In this document: positions 16,354 through 25,198 of the stretch, piece after piece
Numbering within the stretch: position 1 is the stretch's first letter
Layout of the letters: each line of letters starts with the position of its first letter
Source: Microbacterium barkeri
Lineage (GTDB): Bacteria > Actinomycetota > Actinomycetes > Actinomycetales > Microbacteriaceae
Reading direction: 5' to 3'
DNA length: 64,000 bases
Assembly (NCBI RefSeq): GCF_027921765.1
Contig: NZ_BSEJ01000015.1
Span: 20,837 to 84,836 of the forward strand
Program-made: the position numbers and the translations under genes
The notes under the pieces: model-generated
Told to the model about the DNA's origin: nothing
What the model saw: the letters and a program-made list of their open reading frames with translations, nothing else
Database searches by the model: none

Positions 16354-18396
16354 ATGCGCAGAATCATCGCCGCGCCCGCCGCCGCCCTGCTCGTCCTGCT
16401 GCCGACGGCACCCGCCGCTTCGGCCGCTCCGGACGACGCAGAGCAGCGCATCCCGCTCACGCTCATGGCCACGACCGACGTGCACGGACACGTCGTCGAC
16501 TGGGACTACTTCCAGAACGCGCCGTTCCCCGCCGACGACGCACTCGGGCTCACCCGGGTCGCCACCGCCGTCGATCAGGTGCGCGCGGAGAAGGGCGCCG
16601 AGTCGGTCGTCGTCCTCGACAACGGCGATGCGATCCAGGGCACTCCCCTCACCTACTACTACGGGATGGGCGACGGAGCACCGTCCGTGCTGTCGGGCGA
16701 GCTCGAGCACCCCATGGCGACGGCGTTCGACGCGATCGGCTACGACGCGCAGGTCGTCGGCAACCACGAGTACAACTACGGTCTCGACCTCCTCGCCGCC
16801 TACGAGCAGGGCCTCGACGCTCCGCTTCTCGGCGCGAACGTCATCGACGTCGCGACCGGCGAGCCCTATCACGAGCCCTACACGCTCATCGATCGCGAGA
16901 TCGACGGCGAGACCGTCACGATCGGCGTGCTGGGGGTCGTGACCCCCGGCGTCCGGGTGTGGGACAAGGCGATCGTCGACGGCGTGCTGGAGTTCCGCGA
17001 CGTCGTCGAGACCGCGGCGGAGTGGGTGCCCGTGGTCGAGGAGCAGGCCGATGTGGTCGTCGTGCTCGCGCACACGGGCAAGGGCACTACTGCCGACGCG
17101 GACTACGACCCGGCTCTGCTCGAGGAGGACGCCGCCCGCAACATCGCGACCCAGGTGCCGGGCATCGACGTCGTCGTGGCCGGCCACAGTCATCAGGACG
17201 AGCCGGAGGAGGTCGTCGAGAACGCCGCGGGCGAGAAGGTGCTCATCACCCAGCCGGAGTACTGGGCGCGCAGCGCGAGCCAGGTCGACCTGACGCTCGT
17301 CGCCGACGGCGACGGCTTCCGCGTCGACTGGTCGGATGGCCACGCCCCGGTCGTCGTGCCGCACTACGGCCGAGAGGGGATCGGCGAGAGCGCCGGGCTC
17401 GCCGAGGCGGTTCAGCGCGCGCACGACACCACGGTGTCGTACGTCAACACCCCGGTCGCGACGTCGACCGAGGAGCTGCGCACCGAGACGTCGCGCTACG
17501 AGGACACCCCGATCATCGACTTCATCAGCGAGGTTCAGGCCGAGACCGTCGCGAACGCGCTCGACACGACGGAGTACGCCGACCTGCCGGTGCTCTCCCA
17601 GGCGTCGCCGTTCTCGCGGACGGCGCGCTTCCCGCAGGGCGAGGTCACCATCCGCGATCTCGCAGGCCTCTACATCTACGAGAACACGCTTCTCGGCGTC
17701 GTGCTCACGGGCGCGCAGGTGCAGGACTACCTCGAGCACTCCGCGCGCTACTTCGTCCAGACGGAGGAGGGCGCCGAGTTCGATCCCGAGAACGGCACGA
17801 ACGCCCGCTACGAGGATGCCCCTGAGGGCATCCCCGACTACGCGTACGACGTGCTCACCGGGCTCGACTACACGATCGACATCTCGCAGCCGGTCGGCGA
17901 GCGCATCACGGGGCTCCGCCACCCCGACGGCACCCCCGTGTCCGACGACGAGCAGTTCGTGCTGGCCGTGAACAACTACCGGCAGAGCGGCGGCTCGGGC
18001 TACCCGCACGTCGCGGAGGCGCCCGTCGTCTACGACGAGCGCCTCGAGATCCGGCAGCTGCTCGTGGACTGGGCGCAGTCGCGCGGCGTGATCGACCCGG
18101 CCGACTTCTTCACCGAGAACTGGTCCCTCACCACCTCGCCCGTCGAGGAGGCGCCGTCGCCGGCGCCCACCCCGGAGCCGACTGCGGAGCCGACCGCGGC
18201 GCCCTCGCCGGAGCCCACTGCCGAGCCGACCGCAGCGCCCTCGCCCGCGCCCACCGCAGCGCCCTCGCCCGAGGCCGACGAGGATGCTCCGCTTGCGCCG
18301 ACGGGCGGCTCGACGGTCATCGGCACCGGCGTCGCCGGCGTCCTCGTGCTCGGAGCGGGGGCCGTGGTCCTCGCGGCGCGCCGGCGCCGAGTCTGA
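16354..18396 (+). CDS. Cell-wall-anchored 2',3'-cyclic-nucleotide phosphodiesterase / 5'-nucleotidase
   Basis: 680 residues. A signal peptide (residues 1-25, ending A-S-A-A) exports it. The metallophosphatase domain has T-D-V-H-G-H near 42, N-G-D-A-I-Q-G near 90, G-N-H-E-Y-N near 133 and G-H-S-H-Q near 285. The 5'-nucleotidase C-terminal domain follows (to about 580). A Pro/Thr/Glu-rich spacer (600-640) leads to the sorting signal L-A-P-T-G, a hydrophobic helix and R-R-R-R-V. L-A-x-T-G is the class E sortase motif, so the enzyme is probably covalently attached to peptidoglycan. Likely role: scavenging phosphate or nucleosides. CpdB-like spacing of motifs. Confidence 0.9.
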   Translation: MRRIIAAPAAALLVLLPTAPAASAAPDDAEQRIPLTLMATTDVHGHVVDWDYFQNAPFPADDALGLTRVATAVDQVRAEKGAESVVVLDNGDAIQGTPLTYYYGMGDGAPSVLSGELEHPMATAFDAIGYDAQVVGNHEYNYGLDLLAAYEQGLDAPLLGANVIDVATGEPYHEPYTLIDREIDGETVTIGVLGVVTPGVRVWDKAIVDGVLEFRDVVETAAEWVPVVEEQADVVVVLAHTGKGTTADADYDPALLEEDAARNIATQVPGIDVVVAGHSHQDEPEEVVENAAGEKVLITQPEYWARSASQVDLTLVADGDGFRVDWSDGHAPVVVPHYGREGIGESAGLAEAVQRAHDTTVSYVNTPVATSTEELRTETSRYEDTPIIDFISEVQAETVANALDTTEYADLPVLSQASPFSRTARFPQGEVTIRDLAGLYIYENTLLGVVLTGAQVQDYLEHSARYFVQTEEGAEFDPENGTNARYEDAPEGIPDYAYDVLTGLDYTIDISQPVGERITGLRHPDGTPVSDDEQFVLAVNNYRQSGGSGYPHVAEAPVVYDERLEIRQLLVDWAQSRGVIDPADFFTENWSLTTSPVEEAPSPAPTPEPTAEPTAAPSPEPTAEPTAAPSPAPTAAPSPEADEDAPLAPTGGSTVIGTGVAGVLVLGAGAVVLAARRRRV

Positions 18397-18408
18397 GGCG
18401 GGGCGGCG

Positions 18409-19419
18409 CTACCTGCGGAGAACGACGCGCGCGTCGGGGATGCGGTCTCCCATGATCCGGATGGCGTCGGGGTTGTCGTCGATGAGCACCGCGTCGCGGC
18501 CGAGCGCTGCGGCGACCGCTCCGGTCGTGCCGCTGCCCGCGAACATGTCGAGGACGCGATCCCCCGGGCGCGAGGAGGCCTGGATGATGCGGCGCAGGAT
18601 GCCCTCGGGCTTCTGCGTCGCGTATCCGGTCCGCTCCGCCCCGCTCGTCGGCACGATCGTGTGCCACCAGACATCCGTCGGCAGCTTGCCGCGACGCGCC
18701 TTCTCGCGCGTGACGAGCCCGGGTGCCATGTACGGCTCGCGGTCGACGGCCTCGGAGTCGAACCAGTAGCGGTCGGGGTCCTTGACGTAGACGAGGATCG
18801 TGTCGTGCTTCGTCGGCCATCGGCGGCGCGACTTCGCCCCGTAGTCGTACGCCCAGATGAGCTCGTTGAGGAACGCGTCGCGCCCGAAGACCGCGTCGAG
18901 CATCACCTTGGCGTAGTGCGCCTCGCGGTAGTCGAGATGCAGGTAGAGCGTGCCGTCGTCGGCGAGGAGCCGCCAGGCCTCCTCGATCCGCGGCATGAGG
19001 AAGCCCCAGTAGTCGTCGAACCGGTCGTCGAAGGTGCGCAGCGCACCCCGCACGCGCTCGTAGCTGCGGCCGTGGAAGCCCGTGTGCGTCGCCGCGCGGA
19101 CCTCGGCCTCGTGCGCGTCGATCGCCGCGATGTCGGCGCCGTCCGGGCTCCCGAAGAGCGCGCCGTCCTCGAGGACGGGCTCGGGGACATCCGCCGCGGC
19201 CTCGGGCTCGTCCGGCACGTGGATCGAGAAGCCGCGGCGGCTCTCGTCGGTCTCGCGGCCGCGCCCCGTGTTGAACGGCGGGTCGAGGTACGCGATGGTG
19301 AAGGCGCCGTCGGGCAGCCGTGCCGCGACGTCGAGGTTGTCGCCGTAGTGGATCGCGACCGCGCCGCGGCCCGGTGTGAGGGCGGCGAGCGGTGCGTCGT
19401 CGAGGATGTCCTGGCTCAC
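18409..19419 (-). CDS. Orphan site-specific DNA methyltransferase, beta class
   Basis: 336 residues. Motif IV, D-P-P-F-N near residue 45, comes before motif I, F-A-G-S-G-T-T near 290, the beta-class order found in N6-adenine and N4-cytosine methylases. A central segment (70-270) should be the recognition domain. I chose the GTG at 19419, which overlaps the lipoate-ligase stop by four bases (GTGA), because it gives the DPPF spacing of the family. No restriction gene is adjacent, so it may be regulatory or a restriction-system relic. Convergent with the phosphodiesterase gene, 12 bp apart. Confidence 0.85.
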   Translation of the reverse strand: MSQDILDDAPLAALTPGRGAVAIHYGDNLDVAARLPDGAFTIAYLDPPFNTGRGRETDESRRGFSIHVPDEPEAAADVPEPVLEDGALFGSPDGADIAAIDAHEAEVRAATHTGFHGRSYERVRGALRTFDDRFDDYWGFLMPRIEEAWRLLADDGTLYLHLDYREAHYAKVMLDAVFGRDAFLNELIWAYDYGAKSRRRWPTKHDTILVYVKDPDRYWFDSEAVDREPYMAPGLVTREKARRGKLPTDVWWHTIVPTSGAERTGYATQKPEGILRRIIQASSRPGDRVLDMFAGSGTTGAVAAALGRDAVLIDDNPDAIRIMGDRIPDARVVLRR

Positions 19420-20465
19420 GGGACGCGGTGGAGCCACGCGTCGGTCGCGAACTTGGTGCGCACGAGCTCCTCGGCCTCTGCGAGCTCGTCGGGCGCGACG
19501 TGCCCGCGCTCGGCGCCGGTGAACGCCTGGAACGACGCGATGAAGCGGTCGATGATCTCGCGGCGCGACATGCCCGTCTGGCTGCGGATCGGGTCGACGC
19601 GCTTCGCGGCCGACGCCGTGCCCTTGTCGCTGAGCTTCTCGCGCCCGATCCGCAGGACCTCGGTCATGACCTGGCCGTCGATGTCGTACGAGAGCGTCGC
19701 GTGGTGGAGGACCCCGCCGTTCGCGAGCCGCTTCTGCGCCGCCCCGCCGATCTTGCCCGAGGGGCTCGCGATGTCGTTGAGCGGCTGGTAGGTCGCCTCG
19801 ATGCCGAGCCCGCGCAGCGCCTGCAGCACCCAGTCGTCGAGGAAGGCGTACGAGTCGGCGAACGTGAGGCCCGCCACGAGCGATGCCGGCACGTAGAGCG
19901 AGTAGGTGATGATCTGCCCGGCGCCCATGAGCATGGCGCCGCCGCCCGAGATGCGGCGGACGACCTGGAAGCCGTGGCGTGCGGCGCCCTCGGGGTCGAC
20001 CTCGTTGCGGTACGACTGGAACGAGCCGATCACGACCGCCGACTCGTCCCACTCCCAGATGCGGAGCGTCGGCTTGCGGCGACCGTCGCCCACGCGCCCC
20101 GTGAGCACCTCGTCGAGCGCGAGGTTGACGAGCGGCGAGACGGCGGGGTCGTCGATGATCTCCCACTCGAAGTCGGTCCAGGTCGACGCCGTCACGAGCG
20201 CGCGGCGCACGGCCGTGCCGACGGCCTCGGGCGTGAACCCGAGCATCTGGACGCCCTCGGGGAGGCGCGCGCGGATGGCCGCGGCGATCGCCGGGACGTC
20301 GGCAGTGTCGGGCATGCCGATCAGCGCGCGGTTGATGTCGTCGAGCGCCGTGTCGGGCTCGAGGAAGAAGTCGCCCGCCAGGTGGAAGGAGCTGATCCTC
20401 CCGGCCTCGACCTCGAGGTCGACGACCACGAGCTTTCCACCGGGGACCTTGTACTCGCCGTGCAC
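19416..20465 (-). CDS. Lipoate-protein ligase A family protein
   Basis: 349 residues. The BPL/LplA catalytic domain lies in the second half: R-R-I-S-G-G-G-A-M near 180, the lipoyl-AMP-binding glycine loop, and K-I-G-G-A-A-Q-K near 243 with the conserved Lys. The first 110 residues look like the LplA accessory domain placed N-terminally (G-G-K-L-V-V-V-D-L-E-V near 10). It attaches lipoate or octanoate to dehydrogenase E2 and GcvH proteins in the cytoplasm. GTG start. The methyltransferase gene begins inside its stop codon, an unexpected operon partner. Confidence 0.85.
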   Translation of the reverse strand: MHGEYKVPGGKLVVVDLEVEAGRISSFHLAGDFFLEPDTALDDINRALIGMPDTADVPAIAAAIRARLPEGVQMLGFTPEAVGTAVRRALVTASTWTDFEWEIIDDPAVSPLVNLALDEVLTGRVGDGRRKPTLRIWEWDESAVVIGSFQSYRNEVDPEGAARHGFQVVRRISGGGAMLMGAGQIITYSLYVPASLVAGLTFADSYAFLDDWVLQALRGLGIEATYQPLNDIASPSGKIGGAAQKRLANGGVLHHATLSYDIDGQVMTEVLRIGREKLSDKGTASAAKRVDPIRSQTGMSRREIIDRFIASFQAFTGAERGHVAPDELAEAEELVRTKFATDAWLHRVP

Positions 20466-20525
20466 GCGTCCAGCCTACGTCGTCGCGTCGAGACGACGCC
20501 GAGAGAGCGAGCGCTCTCTCGCACG

Positions 20526-21383
20526 CTACGACCGCGCCGGCACGCGCGCGTCGAGCCAGGCGAGGATGTCGGCGCGCACGCGCCCCTGCACGGGCTCGTT
20601 GAGGATCTCGTGCCGCCCGTCGTAGACGAGCGTCGTCACATCCGTCAGCCCGGCGCGCTCCCGATACGCCTGCGCGAGCTTGCGCACGCCCCGCGGGCCG
20701 CCGACCGTGTCGTCGCGCCCGACGAGGAGGAGCACGGGGACGTCGGCCCCCGCCCGCTCGCGGAGGTCGCGGCGGGGGCGCCCGTAGATCCGGGCGGCCT
20801 CGACCACGCCGAACAGCTTGACGAGCGGCACGTTGACCGTGAGCGGATCGTCGAGGAACGCCTTCTGCACGGCCGGGTCGGTCGAGAGCCACTCGACGCC
20901 GGTCGCGCCCGGCGCCTTCCACGGCGCGTTGAGGTCGCCCGGGTTCAGGGCGCCCGGCCACCGCAGCGACGAGCCGACGAGGACGACCGCGTCGTACGCC
21001 TCGGGGTGGGCGTCGAAGAGGATCTGCGCGAGGAAGGATCCCCACGAGTGGCCGAGGAGCACGAGCGGGAGGCCCGGGCGCTCGTCGCGGATCCGCCGCG
21101 ACAGCTGCCAGACCGCGTCGACCGCCGCGCGGTGCCCGCCGACGCCGAGGCGACCGAGCTTCGCCGCGTCGCCGTGCTGGCGCATGCCCGTGCGGCCGTG
21201 ACCGCGATGGTCGTCGGCGTAGACCGCGAAGCCGGCCCCGGTCAGCGTCTCGGCGAGCGCGGCATAGCGCCCCGCGTGCTCGCCGACGCCGTGGAGCACC
21301 TGGACGACACCGCGGGGCCGCCCCTCCGGCTCGTAGACGTCGTACACGATGGCGACGCCGTGCGCGTCGACGAACTCGGGCAT
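20526..21383 (-). CDS. Alpha/beta hydrolase, monoacylglycerol-lipase-like
   Basis: 285 residues. L-H-G-V-G-E-H-A-G-R-Y (near 36) is the HG-x-x-E-H-x-x-R-Y oxyanion motif of monoglyceride lipases and lysophospholipases. The nucleophile elbow G-H-S-W-G-S is near 114. D-D-T-V (near 230) and D-G-R-H-E (near 258) supply Asp and His. No signal peptide. The start at 21383 gives M-P-E-F. It is divergent from the MarR gene, 59 bp apart, with a palindrome between them that could regulate both. Confidence 0.87.
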   Translation of the reverse strand: MPEFVDAHGVAIVYDVYEPEGRPRGVVQVLHGVGEHAGRYAALAETLTGAGFAVYADDHRGHGRTGMRQHGDAAKLGRLGVGGHRAAVDAVWQLSRRIRDERPGLPLVLLGHSWGSFLAQILFDAHPEAYDAVVLVGSSLRWPGALNPGDLNAPWKAPGATGVEWLSTDPAVQKAFLDDPLTVNVPLVKLFGVVEAARIYGRPRRDLRERAGADVPVLLLVGRDDTVGGPRGVRKLAQAYRERAGLTDVTTLVYDGRHEILNEPVQGRVRADILAWLDARVPARS

Positions 21384-21408
21384 GCGTCGATCGTACACAC
21401 CCCTTTAT

Positions 21409-21421
21409 TTAGCAAAGCTAA
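21409..21421. promoter_or_regulatory. Putative MarR autoregulatory operator
   Basis: TTAGC-AAA-GCTAA, a perfect inverted repeat in the 59-bp gap between the divergent hydrolase and MarR genes. A related GCTAAT half-site recurs at 21430-21435 next to a possible -10 (TATGCT, 21427-21432). Confidence 0.6.
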
Positions 21422-21442
21422 TGAGCTATGCTAATGGTTGAC

Positions 21443-21883
21443 ATGGCTAAACAATCCGCATCGACGAAGCTCTCCTCCGACGCCTCCGAGATCCGGGCCG
21501 CCGTCTTCCGCCTCTCCCGGCGGCTCAAGCAGCAGCGGGCCGTCTCGGACATGACCGACGGGCAGTTCGCCGTGCTCGTCGCCCTCAAGGTGCACGGGCC
21601 GCACACGCTGTCCGCGCTCGCCGAGCGTGAGGGCATCACCGCGCCATCCATGAACCGGACGGTCAACTGCCTCGAGGAGCTCGGCCACCTCAGCCGCACC
21701 GAGAACGGCGATGACCGGCGCAAGGTCGACATCCAGATCACCGAGAGCGGGCGTCGCGTCGTCGAGGAGACCGCGCGGCGACGCGACGAGTGGCTCTCGA
21801 AGGTGCTCGCCGACCTGTCACCCGAAGACCGCCAGACGCTCCGCAGCGCGGCGGCGATCATCATGCGGGAGGTCGAGCGATGA
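21443..21883 (+). CDS. MarR-family regulator
   Basis: 146 residues with the MarR fold: L-S-A-L-A-E-R-E (near 52), recognition segment I-T-A-P-S-M-N-R-T-V (near 60), wing N-G-D-D-R-R-K-V (near 80). I chose ATG 21443 because the in-frame ATGs at 21428 and 21434 overlap the likely -10 region. The longer form would add five residues. It overlaps the MFS gene by four bases (ATGA), so it is co-translated with the transporter it probably controls. Confidence 0.87.
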   Translation: MAKQSASTKLSSDASEIRAAVFRLSRRLKQQRAVSDMTDGQFAVLVALKVHGPHTLSALAEREGITAPSMNRTVNCLEELGHLSRTENGDDRRKVDIQITESGRRVVEETARRRDEWLSKVLADLSPEDRQTLRSAAAIIMREVER

Positions 21884-23256
21884 ACGCGATGTTCCGGTCG
21901 TTCGCCTCGTTCAACTACCGCATCTGGTTCCTCGGGGCCCTCATCTCCAACGTCGGCGGATGGATGCAGTCGACGGCGCAGGACTGGGTCGTCCTGACCG
22001 AGCTCACCGACAACGACGCGACGGCCATGGGCGTCACGATGGCGCTGCAGTTCGGCCCGCCGCTCGTGCTCGTGAGCGTGACCGGCTGGGTCGCCGATCG
22101 CTTCGACCGGCGACGTCTTCTCATGGTCACGCAGGGCGTGCTCCTGCTCCTCGCGCTCGGGGTCGGCGCGCTCCTCCTCGCGGGCGTGATGACCCTGCCG
22201 CTCATGCTGCTCTTCGCGCTGGCCTTCGGCGTCGCGAACGCCTTCGACAGCCCCGCGCGGCAGGCGTTCGTGTCGGACGTCGTCGAGCGCCGGTACGCGG
22301 CCAACGCCGTGGCGCTGAACTCGGCGTCGTTCAACATGGCGCGCCTCATCGGCCCGGCCGTGGGCGGTCTGCTCATCGTCGCGGTCGGGAGCGGATGGGT
22401 GTTCTTCGTGAACGCCGCCACCTTCCTCGCCATGATCGTGGCGCTCATGCTCATGCGCCGCGACGAGCTCGTGCCGCGCGTGCGCAGCCAGGGCGCGGCG
22501 CGCGTCGCCGACGGCTTCCGCTATGTCTCGCGCCGCCCCGACCTCATCGTCGCGTTCGTCATGGTGTTCCTCGTGGGCGCGTTCGGCATGAACTTCCCGA
22601 TCTTCGCGTCGACCATGGCGATCGAGTTCGGGCACGGTGCGGACGGCTACGGGCTGCTGAGCTCGGTGCTCGCGATCGGCTCGCTCACGGGCGCACTGCT
22701 CGCCGCCCGACGCGAGCGCGCCCGGCTGCGCGTCGTCATGATCGCGGCGGGCGGCTTCGGCGTCGCGTCGCTCGTGTCGGCGGCGATGCCGAGCTACTGG
22801 ACGTATGCCGCCGCCCTCGTCTTCGTCGGCTTCGGCACGGTGACGATGCTCACCACCGCGAACGGCTACGTGCAGACGAACTCCGACCCGGCCCTGCGCG
22901 GCCGCGTGCTCGCCCTCTACATGGCGGTCATCATGGGCTCGACCCCGATCGGCGCGCCGATCGCGGGGTGGGTCGCCGATGCGTTCGGCCCTCGCGCCGC
23001 CATCGTCCTCGGCGGCACGGCCGGCGTGCTCGCGAGCCTGATCGGGCTCACCTGGGTCATCTGGTCGGGGCGCCTGCACCGCGATGCCGACCGCCGCCTC
23101 GGCGTCTCCCTCGACGAGACCCGCCCGCTCGACATAGTCACCAAGGCGAACCCCACTGTCGCGCCCGAGGAGTTCAGCGACCAGGTGGCCCAGACCACGG
23201 CCATCCGCATCGACGACGAGGACGAGGACGAGCGGATGGCGCGGCGCGGCCGCTGA
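21880..23256 (+). CDS. MFS transporter, efflux type (MFS_3-like)
   Basis: 458 residues, about 12 helices. F-N-Y-R-I-W-F near residue 10 and W-M-Q-S-T-A-Q-D-W near 28 are typical of actinobacterial MFS_3/EntS-type exporters. G-W-V-A-D-R-F-D-R-R (near 65) is loop 2-3. The C-terminus is cytoplasmic and very acidic (D-D-E-D-E-D-E near 448). Translationally coupled to the MarR gene. Substrate unknown. Confidence 0.9.
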   Translation: MNAMFRSFASFNYRIWFLGALISNVGGWMQSTAQDWVVLTELTDNDATAMGVTMALQFGPPLVLVSVTGWVADRFDRRRLLMVTQGVLLLLALGVGALLLAGVMTLPLMLLFALAFGVANAFDSPARQAFVSDVVERRYAANAVALNSASFNMARLIGPAVGGLLIVAVGSGWVFFVNAATFLAMIVALMLMRRDELVPRVRSQGAARVADGFRYVSRRPDLIVAFVMVFLVGAFGMNFPIFASTMAIEFGHGADGYGLLSSVLAIGSLTGALLAARRERARLRVVMIAAGGFGVASLVSAAMPSYWTYAAALVFVGFGTVTMLTTANGYVQTNSDPALRGRVLALYMAVIMGSTPIGAPIAGWVADAFGPRAAIVLGGTAGVLASLIGLTWVIWSGRLHRDADRRLGVSLDETRPLDIVTKANPTVAPEEFSDQVAQTTAIRIDDEDEDERMARRGR

Positions 23257-23272
23257 GGCTCGGCGGCTAGCA

Positions 23273-23286
23273 TGAAAGCGCTTGCC
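23273..23286. promoter_or_regulatory. LacI-family-type operator before rhaM
   Basis: TGAAAGCGCTTGCC, a near-palindrome with a central CG step, the usual layout of LacI/GalR operators. It lies 24 bp upstream of rhaM. No LacI gene is in the window. Confidence 0.5.
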
Positions 23287-23309
23287 CGCCATCGAGAGAG
23301 GCCCCGCCC

Positions 23310-23663
23310 ATGAGCTCCACGACCCGCGTCTGCTTCCGTCTCCGGGTGAAGCCCGAGATGCTCGACGAGTACATCGCGCGCCACAGCCCGGTGTGGCCGG
23401 AGATGCTCGAGGAGATCGCCGCAGCCGGGCGGCGGAACTACTCGATCTTCCACCTGGGCGGCGGGGAGCTCATCGGGTTCTACGAGACCGACGATGACGC
23501 CGCCGCGCAGGCCTACCTCGCGGAGTCGGAGATCGCGGCGCGCTGGGAGGAGTCGATGGCCCCCTTCTTCGTGTCGCTCGACGGCCGCGCCGACCAGGCG
23601 GCCGAGACGTTCCCCGAGGTGTTCCACCTCGAGTCGCAGCTCGCCGACGCCCGCGGCGCCTAG
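23310..23663 (+). CDS. rhaM: L-rhamnose mutarotase
   Basis: 117 residues, near the family length of about 104-110. It interconverts alpha and beta L-rhamnose to feed rhamnose isomerase. R-V-C-F-R-L-R-V-K-P near 6, the catalytic H-S-P-V-W-P-E-M (near 25), R-R-N-Y-S-I-F near 41 and the C-terminal E-V-F-H-L match RhaM/YiiL. Lone in its transcript, ending at a strong bidirectional terminator. No rhaA or rhaB in the window; the neighbouring sugar porter may supply the substrate. Confidence 0.92.
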   Translation: MSSTTRVCFRLRVKPEMLDEYIARHSPVWPEMLEEIAAAGRRNYSIFHLGGGELIGFYETDDDAAAQAYLAESEIAARWEESMAPFFVSLDGRADQAAETFPEVFHLESQLADARGA

Positions 23664-23672
23664 CGGCGACGA

Positions 23673-23710
23673 CGAAGCCCTCCTGCGCCGGTCGGCGCAG
23701 GAGGGCTTCG
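23673..23710. terminator. Bidirectional terminator between rhaM and the sugar porter
   Basis: A 17-bp perfect stem (23673-23689 with 23694-23710) closed by the loop GGTC, between two convergent genes. Confidence 0.85.
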
Positions 23711-23722
23711 TGCTGCGGGAGC

Positions 23723-25009
23723 TCAGACGAGCGACTTCGCGGGAGCGCCGTAGCGCTCCTCCTCGATCTCCTCGAGCGTCCTGCCGCGCGTCTCAGGCGC
23801 CCAGATCGCGCCGACGAGCAGGGCGACCGCGAGGATGGCGATGAGCAGCGCGCCGAGTCCGTGCAGACCCATCGTGGTCAGCCAGACCGGGAAGCCGTAG
23901 CTCAGGATGCCCACCATGATGCGAGCGGCGAAGAACAGCACGCCCTGCGCCGACGCGCGGTAGCGGGTCGAGAACAGCTCCGCTGTCCAGAGGCCGTAGA
24001 ACGCCTGCGCGCCGATGCCCGAGGCGAAGCCCCACAGCACCGCGAACGCGAGCATCGTGACGGCGGAGGCCGGCAGGTAGACGAGCACCACCCATCCGGC
24101 GATCCCCATGACCGCACCGATCACGTAGAGCAGGCGACGGGAGACGCGGTCGGCGAAGCGCATGAACCCGAAGTAGGTGCCGAGCACGGTGAAGAGCCAC
24201 AGCAGCGACTGCAGGAAGAACTGCTGCTGCGCGTTGGTGAGGCCCGCCGCGTCGTAGACGCGCGGCATGAAGATGCCGGCCTGGCCCGCGACGGTGTTCC
24301 AGAAGCCGTAGACGCCGATGAGGAACAGCAGCGCCGTGAGGTTCTGCTTGCGGCCGAAGAGCGCCTTGAGCCCCTTGCCGCCGATCGCGTTGGCGGAGGC
24401 GTCGTCGCGCGAGGCCTTCCAGCGCTTCGACTCGGAGAGCCCCTGCCGGACCCACCACGTGACGAAGGCGACGACGAAGAGGTGCACGAAAATGATGCGC
24501 GAGCCGAGCAGTCCGAGCGGCTCGAGCAGAGCAGCGAGCAGGAAGCCGATCATCGGGCCCACCGACCAGGCGAGCTGCGCCGTGCCGACGTGGGCCGCGC
24601 GCTTGTCGGCGGGCGCTTCCTCGGCGATGTAGGTCCACGAGGCGGGCACGCCCGCGCCGACGGCGATGCCGGTGATGACGAACGCCGCGAGCAGCATCCA
24701 CTCGTTCACCGCGAATGCCGCGATGAGCACGCCGACCATGTAGACCATGAGGTCGTAGGTGTAGATGAACTTGCGCCCGAACCGGTCGCACAGCGGCCCG
24801 CCGATGATCGCTCCGATCGCCGCGCCGAACGCGTTCGCGCTGAGCGCGGCGAGGAGGCCCGCGAAGCCGTCGGTGAACCCGAACTGCGCCTGCCAGAATC
24901 CGAGGCTCGTCGCGATCGCGATGATCGAGCCCGCTTCGATGTAGTTGGACATCGCGACCGAGATGGTGGCCTTCCACCCCGTGGTCGATTTCGCTCCGAT
25001 GCGTGCCAT
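23723..25009 (-). CDS. MFS sugar porter family transporter
   Basis: 428 residues, about 12 helices. D-R-F-G-R-K near residue 75 and the C-terminal P-E-T-R-G-R-T-L-E-E-I-E-E are signatures of the sugar porter subfamily. A-G-A-G-V-P-A-S-W-T (near 120) forms helix 4. Proximity to rhaM across a shared terminator suggests rhamnose or a related deoxysugar as substrate, by inference only. A LacI-like site lies upstream at 25078-25091. Confidence 0.85.
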   Translation of the reverse strand: MARIGAKSTTGWKATISVAMSNYIEAGSIIAIATSLGFWQAQFGFTDGFAGLLAALSANAFGAAIGAIIGGPLCDRFGRKFIYTYDLMVYMVGVLIAAFAVNEWMLLAAFVITGIAVGAGVPASWTYIAEEAPADKRAAHVGTAQLAWSVGPMIGFLLAALLEPLGLLGSRIIFVHLFVVAFVTWWVRQGLSESKRWKASRDDASANAIGGKGLKALFGRKQNLTALLFLIGVYGFWNTVAGQAGIFMPRVYDAAGLTNAQQQFFLQSLLWLFTVLGTYFGFMRFADRVSRRLLYVIGAVMGIAGWVVLVYLPASAVTMLAFAVLWGFASGIGAQAFYGLWTAELFSTRYRASAQGVLFFAARIMVGILSYGFPVWLTTMGLHGLGALLIAILAVALLVGAIWAPETRGRTLEEIEEERYGAPAKSLV

Positions 25010-25077
25010 GTGAGTCGTCTCTTCCTTGAATCCGTTCGACGTCGTCCGCGTCCTCGCGCTCCGATGTGACCGCTCTC

Positions 25078-25091
25078 ATAAAACGATTCAA
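25078..25091. promoter_or_regulatory. Possible LacI-type operator before the sugar porter
   Basis: On the minus strand TTGAATCGTTTTAT, a partial palindrome around CG, 69 bp upstream of the porter start. It is weaker than the site before rhaM. Confidence 0.35.
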
Positions 25092-25149
25092 CGACGCCGA
25101 GTCGGTACCTTACGCGGCGCGCGGACCATCCGCAAGCCGCCGGACGACA

Positions 25150-25184
25150 GAAGCCCTCCGACCCCTGTCGGGGCGGAGGGCTTC
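25150..25184 (-). terminator. Terminator downstream of rocD
   Basis: GAAGCCCTCCG and CCCC pair with GGGG and CGGAGGGCTTC around the loop TGTC, with a single bulged A. It lies 14 bp after the rocD stop. Confidence 0.8.
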
Positions 25185-25198
25185 CGGAGGAACGGGGG

